The translations under genes and the position numbers were made by a program. The notes below the pieces were generated by a model. That model was not told where the DNA came from and did no database searches. It was given only the letters and a program-made list of their open reading frames with translations. Source: Mycobacterium colombiense (GTDB taxonomy: Bacteria; Actinomycetota; Actinomycetes; Mycobacteriales; Mycobacteriaceae). From it: 54,485 nt of DNA. This document shows positions 39,276-48,378 of this stretch, piece by piece. The first letter of the stretch is position 1. The number at the start of each line of letters is the position of its first letter. Where the stretch lies: contig NZ_QMEU01000026.1 of assembly GCF_003284975.1 (NCBI RefSeq), forward strand, positions 1 through 54,485, read 5' to 3'.

Positions 39276-40666
39276 ACCGTTCGCGCCTTCCTGCCCGGGG
39301 CGTCGGGCAGGGTCACCGTGGGCGTGTCACCGCTGGACACGTGCACCGCGTGGATGCCGGGCTTTGTCGACAGTTGGTCGAGCAGAGCGTCCAGTCCGGC
39401 CTTGTCGACATTCCAGTGCTGCACGGCTTCCGGTTGCTTTTGCAGCTTCGCGATGACCTCGTCGAGTTTGACGGGCTCGGTGCTCTTCGTGGCGCCGCCG
39501 GCCCGGACGCCTCCGCCGCCCACGACTTGCGGCGCGACAGCGCCGAGGGCGCCCCCGGTCAGGCTGCCCAGCGCCATCTGACCGAGCAGGCTGCCTGGGA
39601 TCGCGGCGGTGGGGGCCGCGGCCAGGCCGGCGGCGGGAAGGCTGCTGGCCAGCCTGATCGCCGGGGTCGCCGAGGCCCAGGTCGGCGGCACCGATAATTT
39701 GCCCACAACGTTCGCCTCGCCCACGCCGGCTGATACCGCGCCGGTCAGGCCGGCGCCGGCCGAACGCAGACCGAGCCCCGCACCCAAGGCGGACTTTGGG
39801 ATTTCCGTGCCCTCGACCGGCACTTTGTAGAACATCTTGAACTCGGTCATGGCGAGGTTGATCGGGCTCATGCTGTCGTTGGCGACCGTGCTGAACCGGC
39901 CGATGTCGGCGAGGATGCCGAAGGTATTCTGCCACGTCGTGCCGGCCAGCGGGGAACCCGTGAGGGTGTTGAGCACCTGGTCCCAGAACTCCATGTAGCC
40001 GCGGGAAGCGCCGCCGAGGGCCTCGAGTAGCTGGCTGATGATGCCCGACGGTGGGGACGCGGCGTCCGCGGCCGCACCGGTACCGCTCGCCAGAGCGCTG
40101 GCCTGGCCCAGCGCGGCGGACTGGGCCGCGATTCCCGTCGCGTTGGTGGTCTGGGGTGGCTCGGTGAATGGGGATAGGCGCGTGGCGGCGGCAGACGCGC
40201 TGGCGTAGCCGAACATGGCGGCGGCGTCCTGCGCCCACATTTCGCCGTATTCGGCCTCGGTTGCGGCGATCGCGGTGGTGTTCTGCCCGAAAGCGTTGGT
40301 GGCCAACAGCATTGCCAATCGTGCGCGATTGGTCGCGATCGCGGTCGGTGGCACCACCGCCGCGAAGGCGCTTTCGTAGGCTTCCGCGGCCGCCGTGGCA
40401 TGGATGGCCGCCGTCTTGGCCTGCGCCGCGGTCGTCGACATCCAGGCCGCGTATGGCGCGGCCGCGGCGGCCATCGCGACGGCCGACGGGCCGGCCCACG
40501 CCTCGTTCGTCAGCCCCTCGATGACCGAACTGTAAGACGATGCGGCCGACTGCAATTCGACCGCTAACGCGTCCCACGCGGCGGCGGCCGTCAGCATCGG
40601 TCCCGCCCCCGGACCCAGGTACATCTGGCCAGAGGTGATCTCGGGTGGCTGGAAAGCGAAATTCAT
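39272..40666 (-). CDS. PPE-family protein with C-terminal helix-PGI-strand module
   Basis: A 464-residue PPE protein. The N-terminal about 180-residue domain has the PPE motif (FQPPEITSGQ, residues 7-9) and the W-x-G turn (AWAGPS). The SVP-type motif KLSVPPTWASATP marks the PPE-SVP subgroup. A compact tail domain follows with EAVQHWNVDKAGLDALLDQL and KPGIHAVHVSSGD, also found in the PPE at 42959-44362. PPE-SVP proteins are mostly ESX-5 substrates and are exposed at the mycobacterial surface. It shares an ATGA with the downstream DUF732 gene. No partner PE gene is adjacent. Confidence 0.88.
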   Translation of the reverse strand: MNFAFQPPEITSGQMYLGPGAGPMLTAAAAWDALAVELQSAASSYSSVIEGLTNEAWAGPSAVAMAAAAAPYAAWMSTTAAQAKTAAIHATAAAEAYESAFAAVVPPTAIATNRARLAMLLATNAFGQNTTAIAATEAEYGEMWAQDAAAMFGYASASAAATRLSPFTEPPQTTNATGIAAQSAALGQASALASGTGAAADAASPPSGIISQLLEALGGASRGYMEFWDQVLNTLTGSPLAGTTWQNTFGILADIGRFSTVANDSMSPINLAMTEFKMFYKVPVEGTEIPKSALGAGLGLRSAGAGLTGAVSAGVGEANVVGKLSVPPTWASATPAIRLASSLPAAGLAAAPTAAIPGSLLGQMALGSLTGGALGAVAPQVVGGGGVRAGGATKSTEPVKLDEVIAKLQKQPEAVQHWNVDKAGLDALLDQLSTKPGIHAVHVSSGDTPTVTLPDAPGRKARTV

Positions 40667-40753
40667 CGCGGCGCCCTGGTCACCGAGGGCATGGCGCGTC
40701 CTCCATGGGCCGCCGGTTTTGGTGCCGTCCGAGGTGTCATGTCGAAGGTCCGC

Positions 40754-41995
40754 TCAATCCGCCGGTACCACAATGATTGTGGCCGTGGTGGTAACGCCAT
40801 CGGCCGCCGCCGCGAGGCCGGTAGTGCCATTGCTGACGGTGCGGACACCGGCGCCCGCCAAGGCGCGTCCGGCCAGGCTGGCCGCGGCCATCTCGCCGAA
40901 CATGACCCCTTGCGGCGTCGTGGGGATCGTCGGGACAGGCCCCATACTCGCGCTCGGCAGTACCGAGGCGACTGTCTTCATCACGGGCGCGGCTGCGGCC
41001 CAGCCTTGCGGGACCGACAGCGAGCCGACCAGGGTCGCGCGGCCCATAAAACCCGCTACGCCCCCGTTCTCTGGTGTCACCGCGGAGACGTAACCACCCC
41101 GTAACGGAGCCAGCGGCGACAGCCCGCCGGCGATGGCCTTCCCGCCGCCGAGCAGTTCGGCGACACCCGGCGCGTTCTGGGCCAGCCCCAAGGCCTGCAG
41201 GGACAGCAGCCACCAGCCGCCGGGCAAGATGATCGCCCCGATGGGGCTGTAGGCGCCGGTGATGGCGGCGAAAAACGGCCTGAGGGCGGCGGTGATGGGG
41301 TAAATGGCTTCGATGATCGATGCCGCCGGCGTCGCCGCCGCCGCCGACGGTGTCGACGCCAGGCCTTGCAGCATCGCGGGCAGCGCGTCGATCAGCGCCG
41401 GCAGCTGGGATACGACGTCCGGCGCGGCATTCTGCGCCATCGCTGCGGATTGCCTCGCCACCGCGGACGAATCGGTGGTCTGCGGCGGCTCAGTGAAGTG
41501 CGGCAACTGTGTGGCCGCTGCCGACGAGGCAGCGTAGGCATACATCGCCGCGGCGTCCTGGGCCCACATCTCGGCGTACTCCGCTTCGGCGGCCGCGATG
41601 GCCACGGTGTTCTGGCCGAGGATGTTCGTGGCGATCAGCGTCATCAACAGGCTGCGGTTGGCGGCGATCACCGGTGGGGGCACAGTCGCCGCGAACGCTG
41701 TCTCGTAGGCCATGGCAGCGAGTCTTGCCTGCATCGCGACCTGCTCTGCCTGGGCAGCGGACTGATTTGCCCATGCCACATACGGGGCGACGGCGGCACT
41801 CATCGACGTCGCTGCCGGTCCAAACCACGACCCGACGGTCATGCCCGAAATCGTCGAACTGTACGCCGCCGCATAGGAATACAGCTCGGCTCCCAGCGCA
41901 TCCCATGCCGCGGCGGCAGCCAGCAAGGGCCCCGATCCGGCGCCCACGTACATCCGTCCCGAATTGACCTCTGGTGGCAGCGCCCCAAAGTCCAC
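40754..41995 (-). CDS. PPE-family protein (PPE-SVP)
   Basis: A 413-residue PPE protein with [16 protein letters not shown] at the start, W-x-G in GSWFGPAA, and SVP motif [13 protein letters not shown]. The last about 60 residues are Ala/Gly-rich and lack the PGIHAV module of two sister genes. GTG at 41995 was chosen because it starts the conserved VDFGALPPE; the longer frame has a non-family extension. It lies 87 bases upstream of the next PPE on the same strand and 168 bases after a DUF732 gene. No PE gene is adjacent. Confidence 0.88.
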   Translation of the reverse strand: MDFGALPPEVNSGRMYVGAGSGPLLAAAAAWDALGAELYSYAAAYSSTISGMTVGSWFGPAATSMSAAVAPYVAWANQSAAQAEQVAMQARLAAMAYETAFAATVPPPVIAANRSLLMTLIATNILGQNTVAIAAAEAEYAEMWAQDAAAMYAYAASSAAATQLPHFTEPPQTTDSSAVARQSAAMAQNAAPDVVSQLPALIDALPAMLQGLASTPSAAAATPAASIIEAIYPITAALRPFFAAITGAYSPIGAIILPGGWWLLSLQALGLAQNAPGVAELLGGGKAIAGGLSPLAPLRGGYVSAVTPENGGVAGFMGRATLVGSLSVPQGWAAAAPVMKTVASVLPSASMGPVPTIPTTPQGVMFGEMAAASLAGRALAGAGVRTVSNGTTGLAAAADGVTTTATIIVVPAD

Positions 41996-42163
41996 CCGTT
42001 GCCTCCCGTCCTCTGGCGCCAGGGTAGGAGCGCATACGCGACCAGCCGGCAAACAAGCTCCGGCTCAAATGGAATTCATGGGATTCGCAGGCGGAACATA
42101 TCTATGTTTCATGTGATTGGAGAGGTGCTCCGCCGCGCCGCGGTCGAACCCGCCGTCGCCAGG

Positions 42164-42490
42164 TCAGCGTTTTGCGTCGAGTTGCTGCGGGCAATAGTAT
42201 TTCGCCGCGATCGCCAGGAAAGACGCGGCGTGATCATTGGTGAGCCCGGAGTTTTCACTCTTGAGCTCGTCCAGCATTTGCGGGCCGAATTCGCCGTTGG
42301 CCATCGACACGCACACCGCTTTGGCGAACTTGATCGCCCCGTCAGGGGTCGAGTAGGTGATGCCCGCGCTCCGCAGCGAGGCGAGGAAACCGGCCTCGTC
42401 GACGCCGGGCGCCGCCGGGTCGCCATGGGTAGGCGGGGCCAGCGCGATCGCGGCCGAAACGCCGACGCCGAGCGCCAGCAGCAGTCTCAT
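42164..42490 (-). CDS. Secreted DUF732 protein
   Basis: A 108-residue DUF732 protein with signal peptide MRLLLALGVGVSAAIALAPP and mature conserved parts FLASLRSAGITYSTPD, AKAVCVSM and KYYCPQQL with the two family cysteines. ATG at 42490 starts at the signal peptide; an in-frame ATG at 42508 adds six residues and neither has a strong ribosome binding site. It directly follows another DUF732 gene on the same strand (105 bases between). Function unknown. Confidence 0.82.
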   Translation of the reverse strand: MRLLLALGVGVSAAIALAPPTHGDPAAPGVDEAGFLASLRSAGITYSTPDGAIKFAKAVCVSMANGEFGPQMLDELKSENSGLTNDHAASFLAIAAKYYCPQQLDAKR

Positions 42491-42595
42491 GACCGGTGAT
42501 TGTCCCATGTTCGGGACGTGACCGCAGCGGCGCGCGGCGCTTCGCAGACATGTTGAGCGGCAGTGTGTTTCACGGGTCAGTGCTGCGGCAGGGCG

Positions 42596-42919
42596 TCAGG
42601 CCTTGGCGAGCTGGTGGGGGCAGTAGTACTTCGCGGAAAGCACGGCGAAATTCGACGCCATCTCCATGTCCATCCCGGGATTGTGGGTTTTCACGTCGTG
42701 GACCAGCTCGAGGCCTGATTCGCCGTTGTTCAAGCACGAACACACCGCCCTGCCGGCGGCGACGGCCGACCCCGGGCTGTTGAAGCTGAAGCCGGCCTGC
42801 TGCAGCGCGGCGACGAAGCCGCCGTCGTCCCCGTCGGGCACCGGCGGAGGGTCGGCGTACGCCGGTGCGGCCAGCCCGATCATCGCAAAGACGCCAAGCA
42901 ACGCCAGTAGTCTTTTCAT
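42596..42919 (-). CDS. Secreted DUF732 protein
   Basis: A 107-residue DUF732 protein. Signal peptide MKRLLALLGVFAMIGLAAPA is followed by the acidic DGDDGGFVAALQQAGFSF and the two conserved cysteine regions (GRAVCSCL with an extra Cys, and KYYCPHQL). The ATG at 42919 follows GAAAGGTGAT by about five bases. It lies 39 bases downstream of a PPE gene with which it probably forms a unit. Similar in layout to its neighbour at 42164, so a local duplication is likely. Confidence 0.84.
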   Translation of the reverse strand: MKRLLALLGVFAMIGLAAPAYADPPPVPDGDDGGFVAALQQAGFSFNSPGSAVAAGRAVCSCLNNGESGLELVHDVKTHNPGMDMEMASNFAVLSAKYYCPHQLAKA

Positions 42920-42958
42920 CGCTATCACCTTTCCGTCGTGGCGGATTGTCCTTGCCGC

Positions 42959-44362
42959 TCAACCCAATTGGGCATCGGCGGGTATGACCTTTGACTTGTC
43001 GCCCTTCTTCAGATGCACGGCGTGGATGCCCGGCTTCTTGGCCAGCTGCTCGAGCAGCGCGTCGAGGTTCTCTTGATCGACGTTGTGGTGTTGCACGGTT
43101 TCGGGCTGCTCCGAGATCTGTGCGACAAGGCGTTTCAGCTGTTCCGGTGATTGCTTGTCTTTGAGGTCCTTGATGGGAGTCATCCGGTTGCGCACACCGG
43201 CACGCGCCACCGTGGGTCCACCGGAGCCGACGGCGCTGCCGAGCATCCCGGCCAGCCCCATCGAACTGAACAGGCTCCCCTGGCCCAGCGCGGCCGCGGG
43301 CACGGCTTCGGTTCCGGCCGCCGAGAGCGCGGCCGCAACCGTTCTCACGGCCGGGGTGGACGTGGCCCAGCTCGGCGGGATGGACAGCTTTCCGACCAGT
43401 GTGCCGGCGTTGCCCATGCCGGCGATCGGGGTGATCGAGCTGTACAGGGTGCCGCGGCCGAAGCCCAACGCCCCCAGCCCGGCGCCCAGGGCGTCTTTTG
43501 GCAGCGCCCCGTACCCGACGGGTGGTGCGAACTTGAGCCACTGGGACAACGGAAAGTTGACCAGCAAGCCGATGTCGTTGAACTGGGTGGTCAAACCCAG
43601 TGGCACCTTCACGGCGTTGTACATGCTGGTGTAGAAGCTGGCCCCGCCCGGGACGGTATTGAACAGATTGGTCATGAACGTTTGGTACAGATAGGCCAGG
43701 TTCGCCGGGACGGAGAAGGGCCCGCTGTAGGGCAGGGTGGTGGTCGCCGCCGACGCGGCCGCGTTCGCGACGTTGGCGGCCGGGGTGCTGGCCGCCGAAC
43801 TCACCGCGGCGGCCTGCATCGGCTCGGCCGCCTCGTTGGTGGTCTTGGGCGCCGGGCTGAACTCCGTCAGGTTGTTGGACGCCGTCGCCGACGAGGCGAA
43901 GTAAGTGTCCATGGCGGTGGCGTCCTGAGCCCAAAATTCACTGTACTGGGCCTCATTCGCGGCGATCGCCGCCGTGTTCTGCCCGAACAGGTTGGTCGTC
44001 ACCAGCTGTGCGAGCAGGGCCCGGTTTTCCGCGATCACCGCCGGCGGCACGTGGGCGGCGAAGGCCGTCTCGTAGGCGGCCGCGGCCTCGGTGGCCTGGA
44101 TCGCGGATTGGGCGGCCTGCGCGGCGGTCTGCTGCATCCAGGCGACGTACGGGGCGGCCGCGCTCGCCATCGCCAACGATGACGGTCCCACCCAGGGCCC
44201 GGCCGTCAGGCTGGAGAGCACCGACGAGTAAGACGCTGCGGTGGACTGCAATTCGGTGGCCAGGTTCTGCCAGGCCGTCGCCGCGGCCACCAAAGACCCC
44301 GCGCCCGGACCGCTGTACATCCGGCCCGAATTGAACTCGGGTGGAAAGGCTCCGTAAAACAT
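42959..44362 (-). CDS. PPE-family protein with C-terminal helix-PGI-strand module
   Basis: A 467-residue PPE protein (GAFPPEFNSGRMYSG start, W-x-G in GPWVGPSS). The SVP-like motif reads KLSIPPSWATSTP, with Ile in place of Val. The last about 70 residues repeat the module of the gene at 39272: QPETVQHHNVDQENLDALLE and KPGIHAVHLKKGD. It starts 67 bases after the preceding PPE stop, and a DUF732 gene follows 39 bases downstream. Likely exported through ESX-5 after pairing with a PE protein encoded elsewhere. Confidence 0.87.
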   Translation of the reverse strand: MFYGAFPPEFNSGRMYSGPGAGSLVAAATAWQNLATELQSTAASYSSVLSSLTAGPWVGPSSLAMASAAAPYVAWMQQTAAQAAQSAIQATEAAAAYETAFAAHVPPAVIAENRALLAQLVTTNLFGQNTAAIAANEAQYSEFWAQDATAMDTYFASSATASNNLTEFSPAPKTTNEAAEPMQAAAVSSAASTPAANVANAAASAATTTLPYSGPFSVPANLAYLYQTFMTNLFNTVPGGASFYTSMYNAVKVPLGLTTQFNDIGLLVNFPLSQWLKFAPPVGYGALPKDALGAGLGALGFGRGTLYSSITPIAGMGNAGTLVGKLSIPPSWATSTPAVRTVAAALSAAGTEAVPAAALGQGSLFSSMGLAGMLGSAVGSGGPTVARAGVRNRMTPIKDLKDKQSPEQLKRLVAQISEQPETVQHHNVDQENLDALLEQLAKKPGIHAVHLKKGDKSKVIPADAQLG

Positions 44363-44429
44363 CTCTCGTACCCCTACCTTCGCGTCCGGGCGGTCGGTGA
44401 TTGGCTGCCATCCGATTGCGTCATCGCGA

Positions 44430-45689
44430 TCACTCCTCGATGCACGGGATCACGATGATGGTGGCCGCGGCCGGATCGGCCTCGGCGGCAACGCCACCCA
44501 GCGAACCCGCCACCGAGGCGGCACCGCCGGCGGGCCGGGTTGCGGCGGCCGCGACGGCGCGTCCGGCCAAGCTGGACAGGGCCATCTGGCTGAACACGCC
44601 CTCTTCGCCGACCATTGCGGCCGGCGCCGCGGCCATGTTGGTCGGCAGCACCTGGGCGATGGTTCGGATCGCCGGGGCGGCCTCGGTCCAACCCTGCGGC
44701 ACCGACATGCTGCCCACCAGAGCGGCTTTGCCCATCGACCCCGATACCTGCCCCGCCCCGACCGCGGAGCTGAGCACGGGCTTGACGGCGTTGGCACCAC
44801 TGGTCAGCGGCGCCAACGCGCCGGAAATGGCTTTGGGCCCAGCCAGATAGGCGGCCGCGCCCTGTCCGTTCTGCCCCCAGGCATAGGCCTGGCCAAACGA
44901 CAGGAACGGACCGCCGGGAATGGTGGTCCACGACTGCGGCGAGTACACGCCCGTCACCACCGACCAGAACTCGTTCCAGTTGGTGATGAAACTCGGCGTG
45001 GTCAATTCCGTCGACGTCGTCGCCGCGGAGCTGGCATTGGTGACGGCCTGGGCCGCGGGCTGCATCGTGCTGCTCAGCTGCGCGAGGTGGCTGGCAGTGT
45101 TCGAGCTCGACTGCCCGGTGCTCTGGGCGACCGCGGCCGCCTGTGTGGGGCCCGCCGAATCGTTGGTGGTTCGCGGCGGCTCGGCGAACGGGGTCAGCTG
45201 AGCGGCACTAGCTGAGGTCGCCGCGTAGGTATACATCGCGGCGGCATCCTGCGCCCACATCTCCATGTAGTGGGCTTCGGTGGCGGCGATCGCCGGCGTG
45301 TTCTGGCCCAGGATGTTGGTCGCGATCAACGTCGCGAGCAGCGAGCGGTTGGCCGCGATCACCGGCGGCGGAACCGTCGCGGCGAAGGCGGCCTCGTAGG
45401 CGCCGGCCGCGAGCTTGGCCTGGGCGCCGGCCTGTTCGGCTTGCGCGCCGGTGGCATGGATCCAGGCCACGTAGGGAGCGGCGGCGGCCGCCATGGCGAT
45501 CGAGGATGGGCCTGTCCACGGCCCCGTTGCAAGCGTCTCGATGGTCGAGCTGTACGACGCCCAAGTGCTTTGCAGCTCCGCGGCCAATTCGTCCCATGCC
45601 GCGGCAGCGGCCAGCAGCGGCCCCGAGCCCGCACCGACGTACATCCGCCCCGAGTTGTATTCCGGCGGATAAGCCCCGAAATCCAACAT
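44430..45689 (-). CDS. PPE-family protein (PPE-SVP)
   Basis: A 419-residue PPE protein: [18 protein letters not shown] start, W-x-G in GPWTGPSS, and SVP motif [13 protein letters not shown]. It is closest in style to the gene at 40754-41995, with the same N-terminal pattern [13 protein letters not shown] and no C-terminal module. It begins the block of PPE/DUF732 genes that runs to mgtC. The 1.1 kb gap upstream should hold the promoter. Export by ESX-5 is inferred from the subgroup. Confidence 0.88.
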   Translation of the reverse strand: MLDFGAYPPEYNSGRMYVGAGSGPLLAAAAAWDELAAELQSTWASYSSTIETLATGPWTGPSSIAMAAAAAPYVAWIHATGAQAEQAGAQAKLAAGAYEAAFAATVPPPVIAANRSLLATLIATNILGQNTPAIAATEAHYMEMWAQDAAAMYTYAATSASAAQLTPFAEPPRTTNDSAGPTQAAAVAQSTGQSSSNTASHLAQLSSTMQPAAQAVTNASSAATTSTELTTPSFITNWNEFWSVVTGVYSPQSWTTIPGGPFLSFGQAYAWGQNGQGAAAYLAGPKAISGALAPLTSGANAVKPVLSSAVGAGQVSGSMGKAALVGSMSVPQGWTEAAPAIRTIAQVLPTNMAAAPAAMVGEEGVFSQMALSSLAGRAVAAAATRPAGGAASVAGSLGGVAAEADPAAATIIVIPCIEE

Positions 45690-46210
45690 CTAGGGCCTCC
45701 GATCCCTCATCTGGCGGCTGGCGCACGCACCGCTCCATGGCCGCGACATCGACACAATGGCGACACCTCGCAAGGAATGCGACGGAATCGTTATAGGACA
45801 CATGCACAAACCTCATGTGGTGCAGGCAACAAAGCCATACCGCTCCTAGCTGTAAATGGGCGCCCGAATGGCGTATGAACAACTGGTCAAGCCACGCTGC
45901 TATTGCACTGACGATGCTGACCAACGCTTATTCAGTGGGCGTTCCCGTCAGGTAAACGTTTGTTAAACAAATGTGTTTGCAACGGCTTGACCTGTGTGAG
46001 ACCGCTGCATGCAACGGTTGAGTTTGTGGGGTAAATCACGTGGTAAAGCGTAGGTGGGCAGCGTTGACCACACGGCTTGATATAACTCAAATCCGTGGAT
46101 GCCTAACTCGCGTATTCTGATTGCCTAATCGGCACCGTTGCCGACGCTATAAACTACGCTCAGAAGCTACCGCTGTTGTCTCCGATCGCGAATCTTGACA
46201 GCCTCCTATA
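45690..46210. other. AT-richer upstream region of the PPE block
   Basis: About 520 bases without a gene. It is less GC-rich than its surroundings and holds a perfect palindrome TTTGTT-A-AACAAA (45959-45971) and two copies of GCAACGG-(C)TTGA starting near 45979 and 46012. It is the probable promoter region of the PPE gene at 44430-45689. Confidence 0.5.
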
Positions 46211-46492
46211 TCAATTAAAGAAATTACTAAGCGCGATATTGTGCGGACCGTCGGAATAGCACCCCGGACAACACTGTCGGTTGTGGTGACGCACTCGAAG
46301 TATTCCGGGTTGCGGACCGGCGCCGGTGGTGACCTTCCGACGCGCGAGCCGAGCAGCGGCGCTCCACGGGGCGCCGGTAGTAACCGGCACACCAGGAACG
46401 ACGGCCCGATATTCGGCGTCCGAGAGCGCGGCCCGGGCGCGGAACAAAGCACCTCGGGCAGCTATAGCGCCGAACTGATAATTGATCTTCAC
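46211..46492 (-). pseudogene. EsxN/EsxL-like WXG100 pseudogene
   Basis: A GTG at 46492 with AGGAGAA upstream opens a frame starting KINYQFGAIAARGALFRAR and continuing ALSDAEYRAVV. As recalled, EsxN-type proteins start TINYQFGDVDAHGAMIRAQ and continue with an AEHQAIV stretch; about half of the first 35 positions are identical. After that the frame diverges: the W-x-G turn is distorted (APWSAAA) and the rest is Arg/Pro-rich, as after a frameshift. The expected QIL-type partner (EsxM-like) is not recognisable upstream. It is most likely a degraded copy of an ESX-5 esx gene. Confidence 0.62.
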
Positions 46493-46794
46493 AACCGTTC
46501 TCCTAAGGTTCCCTCATACGAGTAGACGCGGCCACTCTGCTGTGGCACTGATTAGCTACTGGCAGTTTCCTGGAAGGCCGTTTCTGCAGATCACTGCGGC
46601 TTTCCGGTCTCACTGGAAGCAGCGGCAATGGACGATGAGACGTTGCCGAACAGCCGCCATTGGGAATTGCGCGCTCAGGTAAGGGATTGAACGGCCGAGC
46701 ATCACGAAGGCGGTCCGTCCCCCGGCGCGGATTCGGCAGGGCAAACGATGTCAGCGCCGCGCCACCCGACGTTTGTCAGCCTCCGGTATGGGCG
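46493..46794. other. Gap upstream of the esx relic
   Basis: About 300 bases between a DUF732 gene and the EsxN-like relic. The strand and spacing would fit an EsxM-like partner gene, but no frame shows EsxM-type motifs. The only signal is the AGGAGAA site just before the relic. Nothing else was recognised. Confidence 0.4.
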
Positions 46795-47130
46795 TTAGCC
46801 ACCGCTGTGGGGGTTTGTTCCGCCATCGCTGGCGGAGAGACGATCGGGACAGTAGACGCTGGCCGCGGCCTGGACGAAGAGGGCGGATTTTGCTGCGGTG
46901 AACGCCGGGTTGAGCTCATGGACGTCCCTGATGATGTCGAGCTCCGTGGCGCCTGAGTTGGCCAAGTCGCAAACCTTTTGCCCCGCCTTTATCGCGCGGT
47001 CGGGGTTCGAGTAGGTGATACCCGCCTTGTTGAGGGCGGCGAGGAACGCGTCGTCGTCGGAGCCGGCGTGCGCTGGTATTGCCGTGCCGGCCACGGCAAT
47101 GACGGCAGTCAGAATCGGTAGGTACTTCAT
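46795..47130 (-). CDS. Secreted DUF732 protein
   Basis: A 111-residue DUF732 protein. Signal peptide MKYLPILTAVIAVAGTAIPA (cleavage near AHA), then SDDDAFLAALNKAGITYSNP, AGQKVCDLA and SVYCPDRL with the family's two cysteines. It begins 17 bases after the PPE stop at 47148 on the same strand, so it is almost certainly in that transcription unit. A Gly/Ser-rich tail ends the protein. Function unknown. Confidence 0.85.
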   Translation of the reverse strand: MKYLPILTAVIAVAGTAIPAHAGSDDDAFLAALNKAGITYSNPDRAIKAGQKVCDLANSGATELDIIRDVHELNPAFTAAKSALFVQAAASVYCPDRLSASDGGTNPHSGG

Positions 47131-47147
47131 GCCGGAATTCGCTCTCT

Positions 47148-48359
47148 TTATCCGGCGGCCGGTGGGCGACCCATGATGCGGGGGCGAAACCCGTACATCG
47201 GCTCGGAGAACTCGTCCTCATGCCCACCAGGGATGCCCGCCAGCGGCACACCCGGCATGCCGACTCCCCCAGCCTGTTCCATCACCATCGGGGTGGCAGA
47301 ACCGAAGCCGTGGTAAGCGCCTAGGCCGACCTGGGTCGTCGCCGCCACTGGCGTGATTGCCGCCCCAGCCGCGCCCCAGGCAGGCGGAACCGACAAGGCC
47401 CCCACCAGACTCGCCTGTCCGACGCCGGCTACCGCCGCCGCGCCGGGCGCGGTCACCGACGCCAGGTTGGCGGTACCACCAAGACCGGCCGCCAGCACCC
47501 CCAGTCCCGACGTGCTTGCGTCTACCGCATTCAAGGACGAGATGGAATTCATGTTGACCGCCGAATCGACGAACGACGTCGGGTTCAACAACCCGCTGGT
47601 GGTAAAGGCATTGGACAAGTTTGCGACCGAGGCGTTGTTGAGGAAGCTCCCGAACACGTTGCCGTCGGATCCATCCAAAAAGTTCATGAGTCCCGCCAGC
47701 CCGGGCTGGCCGGAGCCGTTAGTGTTCGGCGCGAGTCCCAGCCATGCGAGCAGTCCTCCCGACGGGTCGCCGGCGCCGGTCGCGTCGTTGGCTTGAGCGA
47801 CCGTGGCGGCTTGCTGCGCGACGCCGCCGCTGGTGGTGCCGGACCGCGGCTGTTGGAACGGCCTCATTTCGGTTGCCGCGCGCGAGGCGGTGCTGTAGCT
47901 GGTCATCGCGGCGGCGTCTTGAGCCCACATCTCGCCATATTGGGCCTCGTTGGCCGCAATCAATCCAGCGTTCTGGCCGAACAGGTTGCTCGCCACCAAC
48001 TTCGTCAGCTGCGTGCGGTTGGCCGCGACGAGGGCCGGAGGCACGGTTGCGGCGAACGCGGCCTCGTATGCGGCCGCGGCCGCGTTGGCTTGTGTACCGG
48101 CCCGCTCCGCCTGGGCGGCGGTGTTGTTGAGCCACTCGACGAACGGTGCCACCGCCGCCGACATCTTCGCCGAGGACGGTCCGAACCAGGATTCGCTGGT
48201 GAGCGCCGCGATCACCGATTCATAACTGGTTGCAGCGGAACGCATTTCAGCGGAAATGGTGTTCCACGCGGCCGCGGCGGTCAGCATCGATTCCGAGCCG
48301 GGGCCGGAATACATTCTTGCCGAGTTGATTTCGGGCGGCAATCCCGCATATAGCGACAT
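47148..48359 (-). CDS. PPE-family protein (ESX-5 type, C-terminal RPPAAG)
   Basis: A 403-residue PPE protein ([19 protein letters not shown]). W-x-G occurs in ESWFGPSS and the SVP motif is [12 protein letters not shown]. The C-terminal sequence [16 protein letters not shown], shared with the next gene, is characteristic of the PPE proteins near ESX-5 (PPE25-27 style). ATG at 48359 starts the conserved PPE N-terminus; the longer frame is out of family. It starts 19 bases after the preceding PPE stop, in an apparent PE-PPE-PPE-DUF732 operon. Confidence 0.89.
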   Translation of the reverse strand: MSLYAGLPPEINSARMYSGPGSESMLTAAAAWNTISAEMRSAATSYESVIAALTSESWFGPSSAKMSAAVAPFVEWLNNTAAQAERAGTQANAAAAAYEAAFAATVPPALVAANRTQLTKLVASNLFGQNAGLIAANEAQYGEMWAQDAAAMTSYSTASRAATEMRPFQQPRSGTTSGGVAQQAATVAQANDATGAGDPSGGLLAWLGLAPNTNGSGQPGLAGLMNFLDGSDGNVFGSFLNNASVANLSNAFTTSGLLNPTSFVDSAVNMNSISSLNAVDASTSGLGVLAAGLGGTANLASVTAPGAAAVAGVGQASLVGALSVPPAWGAAGAAITPVAATTQVGLGAYHGFGSATPMVMEQAGGVGMPGVPLAGIPGGHEDEFSEPMYGFRPRIMGRPPAAG

Positions 48360-48378
48360 GGCATCTTCTCCAGAGTGT

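Noticed and set aside
46500..46790. EsxM-like partner upstream of the EsxN-like relic
   Set aside because: Expected by analogy with esxM-esxN pairs, but no frame shows the EsxM motifs.
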